This document shows positions 24,246 to 33,429 of a DNA stretch of 52,367 nucleotides, in pieces (positions within the stretch are counted from its first letter, which is position 1; every line of letters starts with the position of its first letter). The translations under genes were made by a program, and so were the position numbers. The notes below the pieces were generated by a model. That model saw only the letters and a program-made list of their open reading frames with translations. It was not told the origin of the DNA and did no database searches. The DNA is from Lachnospiraceae bacterium (lineage in GTDB: Bacteria > Bacillota > Clostridia > Lachnospirales > Lachnospiraceae): the NCBI GenBank assembly GCA_017540605.1, contig JAFYAS010000047.1, positions 1-52,367 on the forward strand, written 5' to 3'.

Positions 24246-26054
24246 ATGAATGATAACGGGAAAAAAGAAAAAAACAAGAGCAAGCTATACATAGGTCTTG
24301 CGGTTATTATTATCTTCATTCAAGTGGCTACATTCCTTTTTTTCTTTATCCAAAAACAGGAGTTTCACGGAGATGAGATGTGGTGTTTTGGTATTGCGAA
24401 CAACCAGGGAACTCCCCATTTTTATAGAGATGATAAGTGGGATATCATTCATTTTGATGAATGGTTGGATGGTAAGGTGGTTCACGATTATCTGACTGTA
24501 CAGAAGGATGAAAGATTTGATTATTCCAATGTTATCAATAATTCAAGAATAGATACGGGACAGCCTCTTTACTTTATGATCTTGCATACCATATGTTCCG
24601 TTTTCCCAGATACATTTTCCTATTGGTATTCGGCATCTGTTCAGATAATTGTTGTTATTATTTCATCTTTTTTTCTTTTCTTGTCACTTGATGAGTTGGG
24701 TGTAAGTAAGCCTTTGACTATAGCGGGACTTACTATGTTTGCATTTTCATCCGGTGGAATAGATCTGGCTTTATATTTGAGACAATACGCAATGTTTGTT
24801 ATGTTTTGTAATATTGCGTTATATCTGCATATAAAGGTGTTTAAGGCGGATCAGATAAAATGGGGAATCTGCTTTGCCCTGGCTATATGTAATATCGGCG
24901 GGACTCTTACACATATGTATTATTGGACATATGCGTTCATATTGGGTGTTATTACATTTTTTGGCTTATTATTTGTAAAGAGTTTTAGGAAGCTTTTGAA
25001 ATATTGCATTGGTATGTTTTCCGGGGTGTGTATCTCGTTGCTTATATTTCCATATCTGTTCTCCAGAGTTGGTATACATACAGAGCATGTGGGAAGAGGG
25101 AACTTTACAGTCAAGCAACAGGTTATGATGAGTTTCAGACTCTTACTTAGAGCCCTTACCGGAATGGGTCCTTCGGGATACTATGATACTGTATATAAAG
25201 AGATTGGTATTGTATTATTGTTTGTTATTATAGTATTTCTTTTACCGTTGTGCTTTTTATTCAGACATGAGAATTGGTTTGTTTCATCAATATCGAAAGC
25301 AAAGGATCAACTGTATAAAGCGGGTGGGTATATAAAACAAAGATGGCAGATTGTGATTGTCTGTCTTGCGTTGGTGGTTGAAGTAATAGTTCATGTGATC
25401 ATTAATGCATCTATATTGGATTTTGGTCAACAAAATGCTACCACTATAAGATATTTGTTCGGATGCATTCCGTTGGTGTTGATATTATTCGTTGTGATCG
25501 TTGACTTTTTGACGGGGACAATAGGTTCAAAAAAAGTTATCTGTAGAATATTTGGAGTTTTACTTGTTTTGGGACTTACCGTTTTTTCTAACATATCAAG
25601 ACCTCATATTTATGCCGGCAGTAAAAACAGTGAGGGAATTACATTAAATGATATAGAAGATTCGGATATTGTGTTGTTGTTCAATATGCAATCTGAGTTA
25701 CAATGCGTTGTAGGATGTATAGCTCCGTCGAATTGCATCATCAATTCTTTGTATAAAGATGTGGACGAGAATATTGATAAAATTGCAAGTTACAGAAAAG
25801 ATAGACCATTATATGTAGTTGCCGGGAATGATTGGCAATATTATGGAAATAAGTTTGCTAAATCGAGTGAGATCTTGACATCTCAGAAAAATATGACTCC
25901 TGAGGAATACCAAGATGCTTTGGTAAAATTCATCTTAGAAGAAAGAACTGAACTGAATTCAAAGTTGATGAAGGCATGCGGAAGAGAAGAAGCTAAGGAG
26001 ATAGGACAGGAGAAAACTTTGAATTTTGCATATCGTCTGATAAAACTTGAATAA
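24246..26054 (+). CDS. GT-C (GT39/ArnT-like) membrane glycosyltransferase
   Basis: This 602-residue protein has a short Lys-rich cytoplasmic tail and a first membrane segment at about residues 14-34. A first extracytoplasmic loop follows with FHGDEMW (near 39-45), the acidic pair typical of GT-C enzymes that use polyprenyl-phosphate sugars. About ten more hydrophobic segments reach to residue 455, then comes a soluble C-terminal domain. It probably transfers a sugar from a lipid carrier, such as those made by the two GT2 enzymes, to an acceptor outside the membrane. The acceptor may be a wall polymer or a protein. It is the last gene before the pilus locus. Confidence 0.82.
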   Translation: MNDNGKKEKNKSKLYIGLAVIIIFIQVATFLFFFIQKQEFHGDEMWCFGIANNQGTPHFYRDDKWDIIHFDEWLDGKVVHDYLTVQKDERFDYSNVINNSRIDTGQPLYFMILHTICSVFPDTFSYWYSASVQIIVVIISSFFLFLSLDELGVSKPLTIAGLTMFAFSSGGIDLALYLRQYAMFVMFCNIALYLHIKVFKADQIKWGICFALAICNIGGTLTHMYYWTYAFILGVITFFGLLFVKSFRKLLKYCIGMFSGVCISLLIFPYLFSRVGIHTEHVGRGNFTVKQQVMMSFRLLLRALTGMGPSGYYDTVYKEIGIVLLFVIIVFLLPLCFLFRHENWFVSSISKAKDQLYKAGGYIKQRWQIVIVCLALVVEVIVHVIINASILDFGQQNATTIRYLFGCIPLVLILFVVIVDFLTGTIGSKKVICRIFGVLLVLGLTVFSNISRPHIYAGSKNSEGITLNDIEDSDIVLLFNMQSELQCVVGCIAPSNCIINSLYKDVDENIDKIASYRKDRPLYVVAGNDWQYYGNKFAKSSEILTSQKNMTPEEYQDALVKFILEERTELNSKLMKACGREEAKEIGQEKTLNFAYRLIKLE

Positions 26055-26080
26055 GATATATCTTTTTCTGTATTCCGGTA

Positions 26081-26109
26081 TTCACAAATGAATAGCTTTG
26101 TGATAAAAT
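26081..26109 (+). promoter_or_regulatory. Promoter in front of pilB
   Basis: TTCACA (26081-26086) and TAAAAT (26104-26109) are 17 bases apart. About 64 bases of leader follow before the pilB ATG, with AGGAGGAGAGG as ribosome binding site. It is probably the first promoter of the pilus genes. Confidence 0.6.
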
Positions 26110-26172
26110 GAACGAGTGTGTGTTTTTATATGTTGATAAATTATAACAAACACTAAGGAGGAGAGGTTTAGG

Positions 26173-27888
26173 ATGCGTTTAGGTGTAGGTAGAAAGAAAA
26201 TACGTATTGGTGATCTGCTTGTTTCGGCCGGTGCTATTTCAGAAGAGCAATTGCAGGAGGCTTTAGCAAGCCAAAAAGAGACTGGAAAGAGATTGGCAGA
26301 GACATTGCTTGATCTTGGCTATATCAGCCGTGATATTTATATTGCTACTATAACAAGTCAGTTGGGTATAGAATATATAGATATCAGATCTTGTAAGCTT
26401 GATGATGATACTTTGGCTATCATTCCTGAAAAGCTTGTTCAAAAATATCATGTTCTCCCAATTGGTTATGATGAGAACAATCCCAATATGTTGAAGGTTG
26501 CGACCTCGGATCCTATGGATATCATGGCTTTGGATGATATTGGAATTGCTACCAATACTCAGGTAGAAGCTATGTTTGCCATGGAGGATGAGATCAATGA
26601 AGCTATAGGTAGATACTTTGGCGATTCCAAGGCTTCGGAGCTTGCAGATGCTTATAGACAGGAGATTGCAAGCACAGCGGGATCAGAGGATGATGAAGAG
26701 GATCTTTCGGAGGATATAGAGAATTCTCCTATCGTTCTCCTTGTAAAGCAGATCATAGAAGGTGGAGTCAGACAGAGAGCTTCCGATATTCATATAGAAG
26801 CATTAGAGAATTCGGTCAGAGTAAGATATCGTATTGATGGTGCTCTTAAGCAGGTTATGAGCTATGATCACAGCTTGCTCCCGGGTATTGTTGCCCGTAT
26901 CAAGATCATAGGTGGTATGGATATATCTGAGAAACGTAAGCCTCAGGATGGTCGTATCACTATCATAGTTGATAAAAGAGAGTTTGATGTCCGTGTTTCC
27001 ATACTTCCTACTGTATGGGGAGAGAAGACGGTTATGCGTCTTACCTCAAAGGAAGGTTTGACCAAGCCCAAGTCGGCGCTTGGTTTCGGACCTAAGGAGC
27101 TTAAGGCCTTCGATGGAATCTTAAGTAATCCCCATGGTATTATCCTGGTAACCGGTCCTACCGGTTCCGGTAAATCAACTACTCTTTATACCGCTTTGTC
27201 AGAGCTCAACACTGAGGATGTTAATATCATCACAGTTGAGGATCCTGTCGAGGCGAATATAGATGGAATCAATCAGGTTCAGACCAATGACAAGGCAGAT
27301 ATGACATTCGCGTCAGCGCTTCGTTCAATTCTTCGTCAGGACCCTGATATCATAATGATCGGAGAGATCCGTGATGGCGAGACTGCACTTATAGCGACTC
27401 AGGCCGCTATCACAGGACACTTGGTGGTTAGTACCCTGCATACCAACTCTGCCGCATCTACCGTTACACGTCTTATCGATATGGGTATTGAGCCATACGT
27501 TGCAGGTGATGCTTTAGTAGGTGTTATCGCACAGAGACTTGTTAGAAGACTTTGCACTTGTAAGCAGCCTCGTTTGGCTGAAGATAAAGAGAAGAGAACT
27601 CTTGGTCAGCCTGAAGAAGAGGATATAGTTATCTACGAGCCTGTTGGTTGCCCTATCTGTAATGATACGGGATATACCGGACGTATTGGTGTATATGAGA
27701 TCATGGAGGTTTCAAGGAGTCTTGGTGCAGTTATAGCCAGAGGAGCGACAGCTGACGAGATTGAAAAGCAAGCTCTTGAGGAGGGTATGCTCACACTTAA
27801 GATGGGTTGCTCGAGATTGGTTATGGAAGGAATTACTTCAATATATGAGATGAAGAAGATCGTATATGAAGCCGGAGATGAATATTAA
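26173..27888 (+). CDS. pilB: Type IV pilus assembly ATPase PilB (GspE family)
   Basis: This 571-residue hexameric ATPase powers pilus extension from the cytoplasmic face of the membrane. The N-terminal MshEN-type domain (about 1-150) can bind c-di-GMP in some homologues. The central domain has SDIHIEAL, Walker A GPTGSGKST near residue 327, the Asp box and Walker B DPDIIMIGEIRDGETA near 391-406. Four cysteines (CTC near 461 and CPIC near 493) form the zinc site typical of PilB/GspE and absent from PilT. AGGAGGAGAGG precedes the ATG. It begins the pilus gene run. Confidence 0.97.
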   Translation: MRLGVGRKKIRIGDLLVSAGAISEEQLQEALASQKETGKRLAETLLDLGYISRDIYIATITSQLGIEYIDIRSCKLDDDTLAIIPEKLVQKYHVLPIGYDENNPNMLKVATSDPMDIMALDDIGIATNTQVEAMFAMEDEINEAIGRYFGDSKASELADAYRQEIASTAGSEDDEEDLSEDIENSPIVLLVKQIIEGGVRQRASDIHIEALENSVRVRYRIDGALKQVMSYDHSLLPGIVARIKIIGGMDISEKRKPQDGRITIIVDKREFDVRVSILPTVWGEKTVMRLTSKEGLTKPKSALGFGPKELKAFDGILSNPHGIILVTGPTGSGKSTTLYTALSELNTEDVNIITVEDPVEANIDGINQVQTNDKADMTFASALRSILRQDPDIIMIGEIRDGETALIATQAAITGHLVVSTLHTNSAASTVTRLIDMGIEPYVAGDALVGVIAQRLVRRLCTCKQPRLAEDKEKRTLGQPEEEDIVIYEPVGCPICNDTGYTGRIGVYEIMEVSRSLGAVIARGATADEIEKQALEEGMLTLKMGCSRLVMEGITSIYEMKKIVYEAGDEY

Positions 27889-27918
27889 TAGATCATTATA
27901 TTAAGGGAGGTTACTATT

Positions 27919-28974
27919 ATGGCAATCAATATGAAGGAATTGCTCGCCTTCTCGGTAGAGCAAAAGGCGTCGGATGTGCACATAGCTGCAGGTATTCCAC
28001 CTAAGCTTCGTATAGCCGGTAGACTTATCGATGTGGAGACGGATAAGTTTACACCTGCTGATGCAGCGGCTTGCATAGGTTCGACTATGAACGAAAGGCA
28101 TAAAGAGGTTTTAAGAAATAAGGGTGAGGTGGATTTTTCTTATTCTTCACCTGAGACCGGACGTTTCCGTGTCAATGTATATATGGACAGAGGTAATATG
28201 GCAGCGGCATACAGACGAGTTGAGACAGAGATTCCAAGGCCTGATATGCTCGGTATTCCCTCAGCGGTTGTAGATCTCTATAAGAAGAAAAGAGGACTTG
28301 TGCTGGTAACCGGACCTACCGGTTCTGGTAAGTCTACAACACTTGCTTCTATTATAAATAAAGCAAACGAGAATCTGACAGATCATATCATTACTCTGGA
28401 GGATCCTATAGAGTACGTACATAAGCATAAGAAGGCTATAGTAAATCAGCGAGAGGTAGGTATGGATACTCTGTCCTATGCGAATGCGCTTCGTGCTGCG
28501 CTTCGTGAGGATCCGGATATCATTCTTGTAGGAGAGATGCGTGACCTTGAGACTATCTCTACAGCTATCACTGCTGCAGAGACCGGACACTTGGTATTCT
28601 CTACATTGCATACTATCGGTGCTGCATCTACCATTGACCGTATTATTGACGTATTTCCTACCAGCCAGCAGCAACAGACTCGTATTCAGTTGGCGATGAT
28701 CCTTGAGGGAGTTATATCACAGGCGCTTATCCCTACTGTGGACGGTAATTCCCGTGTAGCTGCATTTGAGGTTATGCTTGGAACTCCTGCTATTCGAAGC
28801 CTTATCCGTGAGGCAAAGGTCCACCAGATTCAGTCTACTATTCAGACTTCAAGGGCTCAGGGTATGATTACTCTTGATGATTATCTCTATGATCTTTTTG
28901 CCCAGGGTCAGATAACCAGAGAGATGGCTCTTACTTATGCTCAGGATCCATTGAATCTGAAGAAAAAGATGTAA
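27919..28974 (+). CDS. pilT: Type IV pilus retraction ATPase PilT
   Basis: This 351-residue hexameric ATPase drives pilus depolymerisation and twitching. It has SDVHIAAGIPPKLRI, Walker A GPTGSGKST (about 131-139), Walker B EDPDIILVGEMRD (about 196-208) and the PilT-specific AIRSLIREAK motif (near 291), needed for retraction in studied homologues. Zinc cysteines are absent, as expected. The gene follows pilB by 30 bases with AAGGGAGG. Its presence means the pilus should be retractable and the system is a true type IV pilus rather than a type II secretion pseudopilus. Confidence 0.96.
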   Translation: MAINMKELLAFSVEQKASDVHIAAGIPPKLRIAGRLIDVETDKFTPADAAACIGSTMNERHKEVLRNKGEVDFSYSSPETGRFRVNVYMDRGNMAAAYRRVETEIPRPDMLGIPSAVVDLYKKKRGLVLVTGPTGSGKSTTLASIINKANENLTDHIITLEDPIEYVHKHKKAIVNQREVGMDTLSYANALRAALREDPDIILVGEMRDLETISTAITAAETGHLVFSTLHTIGAASTIDRIIDVFPTSQQQQTRIQLAMILEGVISQALIPTVDGNSRVAAFEVMLGTPAIRSLIREAKVHQIQSTIQTSRAQGMITLDDYLYDLFAQGQITREMALTYAQDPLNLKKKM

Positions 28975-29063
28975 TAATACACAAAATAGTTGTATAATTT
29001 TAGGTAGAATATATGACGAGGTTGTATATTTTTCACAAATCAAACAAAAACTTTTAAAAATAA

Positions 29064-29092
29064 TTGCGTTTTTTGTGTAAATGATGTAATAT
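29064..29092 (+). promoter_or_regulatory. Promoter in front of pilC
   Basis: TTGCGT (29064-29069) and TAATAT (29087-29092) are 17 bases apart in the 204-bp pilT-pilC gap. The predicted transcript start would fall just before the palindrome at 29121. It could separately drive pilC and the pilin. Confidence 0.6.
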
Positions 29093-29120
29093 CATACTTA
29101 GGATTATTTTGTTCATTGTT

Positions 29121-29136
29121 TGTTCATATATGAACA
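29121..29136. promoter_or_regulatory. Perfect 16-bp palindrome, possible operator upstream of pilC
   Basis: TGTTCATATATGAACA is a perfect inverted repeat. Half-site copies lie nearby: GTTCAT at 29111-29116 and ATGAACA near 29147. It lies about 28 bases downstream of the predicted -10, where a repressor or an mRNA hairpin could control pilC and pilin expression. No known regulator is identified. Confidence 0.5.
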
Positions 29137-29178
29137 GAGTGTGAAGATGAACATTTTATCACAGTTTGGAGGAGTATT

Positions 29179-30393
29179 ATGGCACAATTTAATTACAAGG
29201 TTATTGACAAGGATGGCAAGTCCAAGAAGGGCGTCATCGAGGCGAGAGATCTTGATACTGCAAGGAACAAGCTTCGTGACAACGGTATGACGGTCGTTGC
29301 AGTCAAAGAACAAGGCTTTATGGATCAGGATATCCAGATAGGCGGAGGCAAGAAGGTTAAGCCGAGAGATCTTTCGGTATTCTGTAAGCAGTTCGCAGCT
29401 ATCTTGAATGCTGGTGTTACCATTATTGCGGCGCTCGATATGATCAGTGAATCTACCGATCATCCTACGATGAAGAGATCGCTTAAAGAGGCTGCGGCTC
29501 ACGTAGAAAAAGGTGGAACTTTGGCAGATGCATTCAAGCTTAATCCCAAGGTGTTCCCTCAGATGCTTGTCAACATGGTAGCTGCAGGTGAGTCTTCCGG
29601 TAATATGGAGATCGCTTTCGAGAGATTGTCAACCCATTTCGAGAAGGAATCGGCGCTGGAAGGCAAGATCAAGGGAGCTCTTACATATCCTATTATAGTA
29701 TTGATCATAGCGGTTGTAGTAATTATCGTTATGTTGATAAAGGTTATTCCTACATTTACTGACATGTTCAATGATATGGGCATACAGTTGCCTTTTGCGA
29801 CTAGAGCGATGGTGGCGGCGTCGAACTTCGTGCTTCACAAGTGGTATATCCTTATAGCTATTGTTGTAGCTATTAGTGTTATCTTCAAGGCTTTTGGAGC
29901 TACAGAGTCAGGGCAGCAGGCGTTTTCACAGATTGCTATCCATGCGCCTATCTTTGGAGATCTTACAGTAAAGAGTAACTGTGCAAGATTTTCAAGAAAT
30001 ATGAGTACACTTATGGCTTCAGGTATCGCTCTTATTGATGCTCTTGAACAGGTTGCTAAGATGCTTAGCAATAAGGTATATAGAGATGGTCTTTTAGATG
30101 CTAAGATACAGGTTAGTAAGGGTGTGCCTATGTCGAAACCTCTTAAGGATATGGAGGTATTTCCTGTTCTTCTTACTTCGATGGTTAAGATCGGAGAGGA
30201 GACCGGTAATATTGAAGAGATGATGGACAAGGTTGCTGATTTCTATGATGAAGAGGTTGATCAGGCTACAGCGAATCTTACTGCGGCACTTGAGCCGTTG
30301 ACTATGGTTCTTATGGCCGGTATCGTTGGTATGATCGTTGCCGCTGTATACGGACCTATCCTTTCACTCTACAGCAATATGGACAATCTGTAA
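29179..30393 (+). CDS. pilC: Type IV pilus inner-membrane platform protein PilC (GspF family)
   Basis: This 404-residue polytopic membrane protein couples the ATPases to pilin insertion. The N-terminal cytoplasmic part begins AQFNYKVIDKDGKSKKGVIEA. Two T2SF four-helix domains follow, each with the FPQMLVNMVAAGESSG/FPVLLTSMVKIGEETG pattern and the E-(S/T)-G turn. Membrane segments lie near residues 170-192, 217-240 and 372-397. Length and motifs match PilC. TTTGGAGGAG precedes the ATG. A promoter and palindrome lie in the gap upstream. Confidence 0.96.
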   Translation: MAQFNYKVIDKDGKSKKGVIEARDLDTARNKLRDNGMTVVAVKEQGFMDQDIQIGGGKKVKPRDLSVFCKQFAAILNAGVTIIAALDMISESTDHPTMKRSLKEAAAHVEKGGTLADAFKLNPKVFPQMLVNMVAAGESSGNMEIAFERLSTHFEKESALEGKIKGALTYPIIVLIIAVVVIIVMLIKVIPTFTDMFNDMGIQLPFATRAMVAASNFVLHKWYILIAIVVAISVIFKAFGATESGQQAFSQIAIHAPIFGDLTVKSNCARFSRNMSTLMASGIALIDALEQVAKMLSNKVYRDGLLDAKIQVSKGVPMSKPLKDMEVFPVLLTSMVKIGEETGNIEEMMDKVADFYDEEVDQATANLTAALEPLTMVLMAGIVGMIVAAVYGPILSLYSNMDNL

Positions 30394-30468
30394 AAAAGAT
30401 TAATAAGCCGGGATGATTGAAACCCATCGAGGCTGTTAATAAATAAAAAAAATAAAGGAGAGAATATT

Positions 30469-30912
30469 ATGAAAATGAACAACAAAGGTTTTTCAATGGT
30501 TGAGCTTATTATCGTTATCGCGATCATGGCTATCTTAGTAGGTGCTATCGCTCCTACACTTATCAAGTATGTTAACAAGTCAAGAATGTCAGCTGATGCT
30601 AACAACGCTCAGGAGATCGCAGCTGCTCTTCAGCAGGCTTACTCTACTGACAATGTTGCTGATGGTGTTACAGTTGATTCTATCGTAGTTAACATTGACT
30701 CAGCTGGTGCTTATACATATTCTACTGGCGCTACAGCGGATTTCAAGGATGCTTTCACTGAGATTCTTGGATCAACCGGTCCTAAGAAGAAGTATAAGAA
30801 GAATTCTTCAACTGGATTCACCGGAACTCTTACTACTGGTTCTCCTACATCATGCATGGTTGAGGATTCAGCTGGTACAGAACTTTATCCTTCAAACGGA
30901 TACGCTGACTAA
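30469..30912 (+). CDS. Type IV pilin (candidate major subunit)
   Basis: This 147-residue prepilin starts with a short positive leader, MKMNNKG, cut before Phe by the prepilin peptidase. The mature N-terminus FSMVELIIVIAIMAILVGAI carries the essential Glu5 and the hydrophobic helix that forms the fibre core. The globular part is small and Thr/Ser-rich and has KKKYKKN and a single Cys, so no disulfide loop is visible. It lies between pilC and pilD with AAAGGAGAG, where a major pilin is expected. A paralogue with a nearly identical helix is encoded at 47536. Being the main subunit is an inference. Confidence 0.92.
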   Translation: MKMNNKGFSMVELIIVIAIMAILVGAIAPTLIKYVNKSRMSADANNAQEIAAALQQAYSTDNVADGVTVDSIVVNIDSAGAYTYSTGATADFKDAFTEILGSTGPKKKYKKNSSTGFTGTLTTGSPTSCMVEDSAGTELYPSNGYAD

Positions 30913-30956
30913 TATTTGATATTAGTGATTAGATGGAGTAAGGACGGTATATATAA

Positions 30957-31712
30957 GTGCAGATTATACTGACTATCATTTGCAGTTTGCTGATTGGAAC
31001 ATTGTGCATTCCGCTTGTTGATGTTTATTCTAAGGAACGGAGTATCAGGGAGTATGGAGTTCAATGTGAGGATTGCAAAAAAATATATTCGTGGTTTCAA
31101 CTTATTCCTATAATGAATTTATTTGTAGGTAACAAGTGCAGAGGCTGTAAAAAGCCTCTGCCTTACTCCTACAGATTACTTCCGATAGTATATGCGGGTA
31201 TAAACTTGTTGTTGCTTTGGGAGTATGGTCTGAGTGTTAGAATGGTTTTATATTGCTTAGCAGTTTCGTCTTTGCTTACACTCAGCTTGGTTGATTGGAG
31301 GATATATGAGATTCCAATCCAACTCAATTATTTTATATTGGTTTTAGGGCTGATTAATATGCTACTGGATCTTCGTCATTGGGTTCAGTATGTAATTGGC
31401 TTTTTTGCGGTCAGCGGTCTTTTGTTCTTGATTGCTCTGATTACCAAGGGCAGAGGCATGGGAGGCGGTGACATCAAATTAATGGCGACAGCCGGTTTGC
31501 TTATAGGCTGGAAGTTAATATTGTTATCTTTGGTGATAGGTTCGATGCTGGGTTCTGTTATCCACCTATCCATTATGAAGATAAAGAAAGCGGAGCGTAT
31601 GCTCGCTTTCGGTCCATATCTATCTATGGGCATCATAATAGCGATGATATGGGGTGAACAGCTTATAAGCTGGTACCTGGGTATGATCATGCCGCCTGTT
31701 ATATATTATTAG
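30957..31712 (+). CDS. pilD: Prepilin peptidase PilD (A24 family)
   Basis: This 251-residue polytopic aspartyl protease cleaves prepilin leaders and usually N-methylates the new N-terminus. The N-terminal cytoplasmic region has the zinc-type cysteine pairs Cys37/Cys40 and Cys61/Cys64. The catalytic aspartates are Asp113 (LVDWRIYEIP) and Asp172 in the GGGDIKLM motif. It starts at GTG 30957, with AAGGA about 12 bases upstream and no better codon. It processes the six prepilin-like proteins of this locus. Confidence 0.95.
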   Translation: MQIILTIICSLLIGTLCIPLVDVYSKERSIREYGVQCEDCKKIYSWFQLIPIMNLFVGNKCRGCKKPLPYSYRLLPIVYAGINLLLLWEYGLSVRMVLYCLAVSSLLTLSLVDWRIYEIPIQLNYFILVLGLINMLLDLRHWVQYVIGFFAVSGLLFLIALITKGRGMGGGDIKLMATAGLLIGWKLILLSLVIGSMLGSVIHLSIMKIKKAERMLAFGPYLSMGIIIAMIWGEQLISWYLGMIMPPVIYY

Positions 31713-31759
31713 GTATGATCTGCTTTTTAAGACTACTGATTAGCGAGGGAGGCTAAATA

Positions 31760-33412
31760 ATGGCAAAAAGTGCAAAGGTCTTAACGATCGACATTACAAA
31801 TGAGAGTACTACAATACTCGAGATTACTGCTTCAAAGAAGCAGACTATGATCCACAATGCGATCATTTTCGAAACGCCGGAGGATTCTTATGAAGACGGC
31901 AATATCAAGAATAAGGATAAGATAGCAAGTGCTATCAGAACACAACTCAATGAGAATGGCATCACCAATAAGAATGCCATATTTGTTTTATCCTCTACCA
32001 AGGTTGTAAACCGTGAGGTTCTTATACCTCCTACAAAGCCTGGTAAGATCAAGGATGTTATCAATGCGAACGCAGCAGAATATTTCCCTGTTAATATAGA
32101 CGATTATATTGTATCGTCTTCTGTTTTGGAAACTGTAACAGGAGATGATAAGAATAAGCAGATGAGAGTTCTTGCTGTAGCTGCGCCTACCTATATGGTT
32201 AAGGGCTATTATGATGTAGCTGCTCAGGCAGGTTTGATACTTGAGGATATTGATTACATTGGTAATTCAATGCTTCAGCTCATCAAGACACAAACAGGTC
32301 CCAATGCAACAACAATGGTTATTCAGCTTGGATCTGAGTCTACAGTCCTCAATATAGTAAAGGGCGAGACACTTCTTCTTCAGCGTACAGTTCCTTATGG
32401 CACAAGTAATGCAGTACAGGAAGTGATGGATGAGAAGAATGTAGATGCAGCGACAGCTATGACAATGCTTCAGAATGACAGAATGGTTACGGTTGATTTT
32501 GATGACAATTCAGTAACCGGAGCATTCAGATATCTCATCAACAACATTGGTCGTGTAATGGATTATTATGCAACCAAGAACCCGGATAAGCCTATTGAAG
32601 AGGTTTATTTGGCTGGTGACGGAGCTCTGATAAAGGGCTTGGACGGACTATTCAAGGTTCAGCTTAATGTCACAACAAGAATTATGGATACTCTTTACGG
32701 AGTAAAATTTGATTCCAAGATTGATCTTAAGATTTACAATCCTGTATATCTTATAGCTCCTATCGGTGCGGCCTTTGAGCCTATGGGATTCTCTCTTTCG
32801 GATGCCGGCGGAAAGAAGACTAAGGCAGGCGGCGGAAGCTCAGCAGCAGGTATTGCTGTATTTGCGGTCTGTGCTTTGGTTGCTGCCGGTGCTTATGGCG
32901 GAACATGGTATTTGAAGAAACAGTCTCAGGACAAGAAGGATGATCTCAACAGAAAGATTGAAGCCATCAAGGATATCGATGAGGTTGTTACCAACTACAA
33001 CAATGCTAAGGCTAAGTATGAAGATATGTACACTATGGTAACTATGACTGAGAATCTCAATGAGAATGCGATAACATTCATCAATGGCTTGGAAGAGACT
33101 ATGCCTAAGGCTATTAAGCTTGAGAGCTTTAACTCTACTGAGTCTGGTGTAACCATTATGGCTATGGCTGATACCTATGATGATATAGGTAAGTGGATCA
33201 TGACTATGAGAGATATTGATTGTGTAACTGATACCTTCGTAAATACAATTACTGAGGTTGAGGATGAAACTACAGGATCTATCAAGTATGAGACCTCTGT
33301 TACAGCATTGTTTGTTTCTACAGTAGAACCGGAGGATTTGGATGTGGTTGATGAAGGCGATTCTTCAGAGGCTGCAGAAGAGACTACCGAAGCTACAGAA
33401 GCAGCACAATAA
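31760..33412 (+). CDS. PilM-PilN fusion protein of the type IV pilus platform
   Basis: This protein has 550 residues. About residues 1-345 form an actin-like PilM domain, with KVLTIDITNESTTILEI at the start, MVIQLGSESTVLNIV as phosphate-binding segment and VYLAGDGALIKGLDG. A Gly/Lys linker and one membrane segment (about 362-385, AVFAVCALVAAGAYGG) follow, then a coiled coil and a ferredoxin-like periplasmic-type domain to about 525, the layout of PilN. The acidic tail is rich in Glu, Ala and Thr. In most bacteria PilM (cytosolic) and PilN (membrane) are separate and bind through the PilN N-terminus; here they are one chain. GGGAGG lies upstream. A separate pilN is absent. Confidence 0.87.
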   Translation: MAKSAKVLTIDITNESTTILEITASKKQTMIHNAIIFETPEDSYEDGNIKNKDKIASAIRTQLNENGITNKNAIFVLSSTKVVNREVLIPPTKPGKIKDVINANAAEYFPVNIDDYIVSSSVLETVTGDDKNKQMRVLAVAAPTYMVKGYYDVAAQAGLILEDIDYIGNSMLQLIKTQTGPNATTMVIQLGSESTVLNIVKGETLLLQRTVPYGTSNAVQEVMDEKNVDAATAMTMLQNDRMVTVDFDDNSVTGAFRYLINNIGRVMDYYATKNPDKPIEEVYLAGDGALIKGLDGLFKVQLNVTTRIMDTLYGVKFDSKIDLKIYNPVYLIAPIGAAFEPMGFSLSDAGGKKTKAGGGSSAAGIAVFAVCALVAAGAYGGTWYLKKQSQDKKDDLNRKIEAIKDIDEVVTNYNNAKAKYEDMYTMVTMTENLNENAITFINGLEETMPKAIKLESFNSTESGVTIMAMADTYDDIGKWIMTMRDIDCVTDTFVNTITEVEDETTGSIKYETSVTALFVSTVEPEDLDVVDEGDSSEAAEETTEATEAAQ

Positions 33413-33429
33413 GGAAGGGAGGAATCATA

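Noticed and set aside
13569..26054. Mobile element or prophage origin of the AT-rich cluster
   Set aside because: No integrase, transposase, terminal repeats or tRNA target are visible; AT-rich surface-glycan clusters are common, so transfer is possible but not shown.
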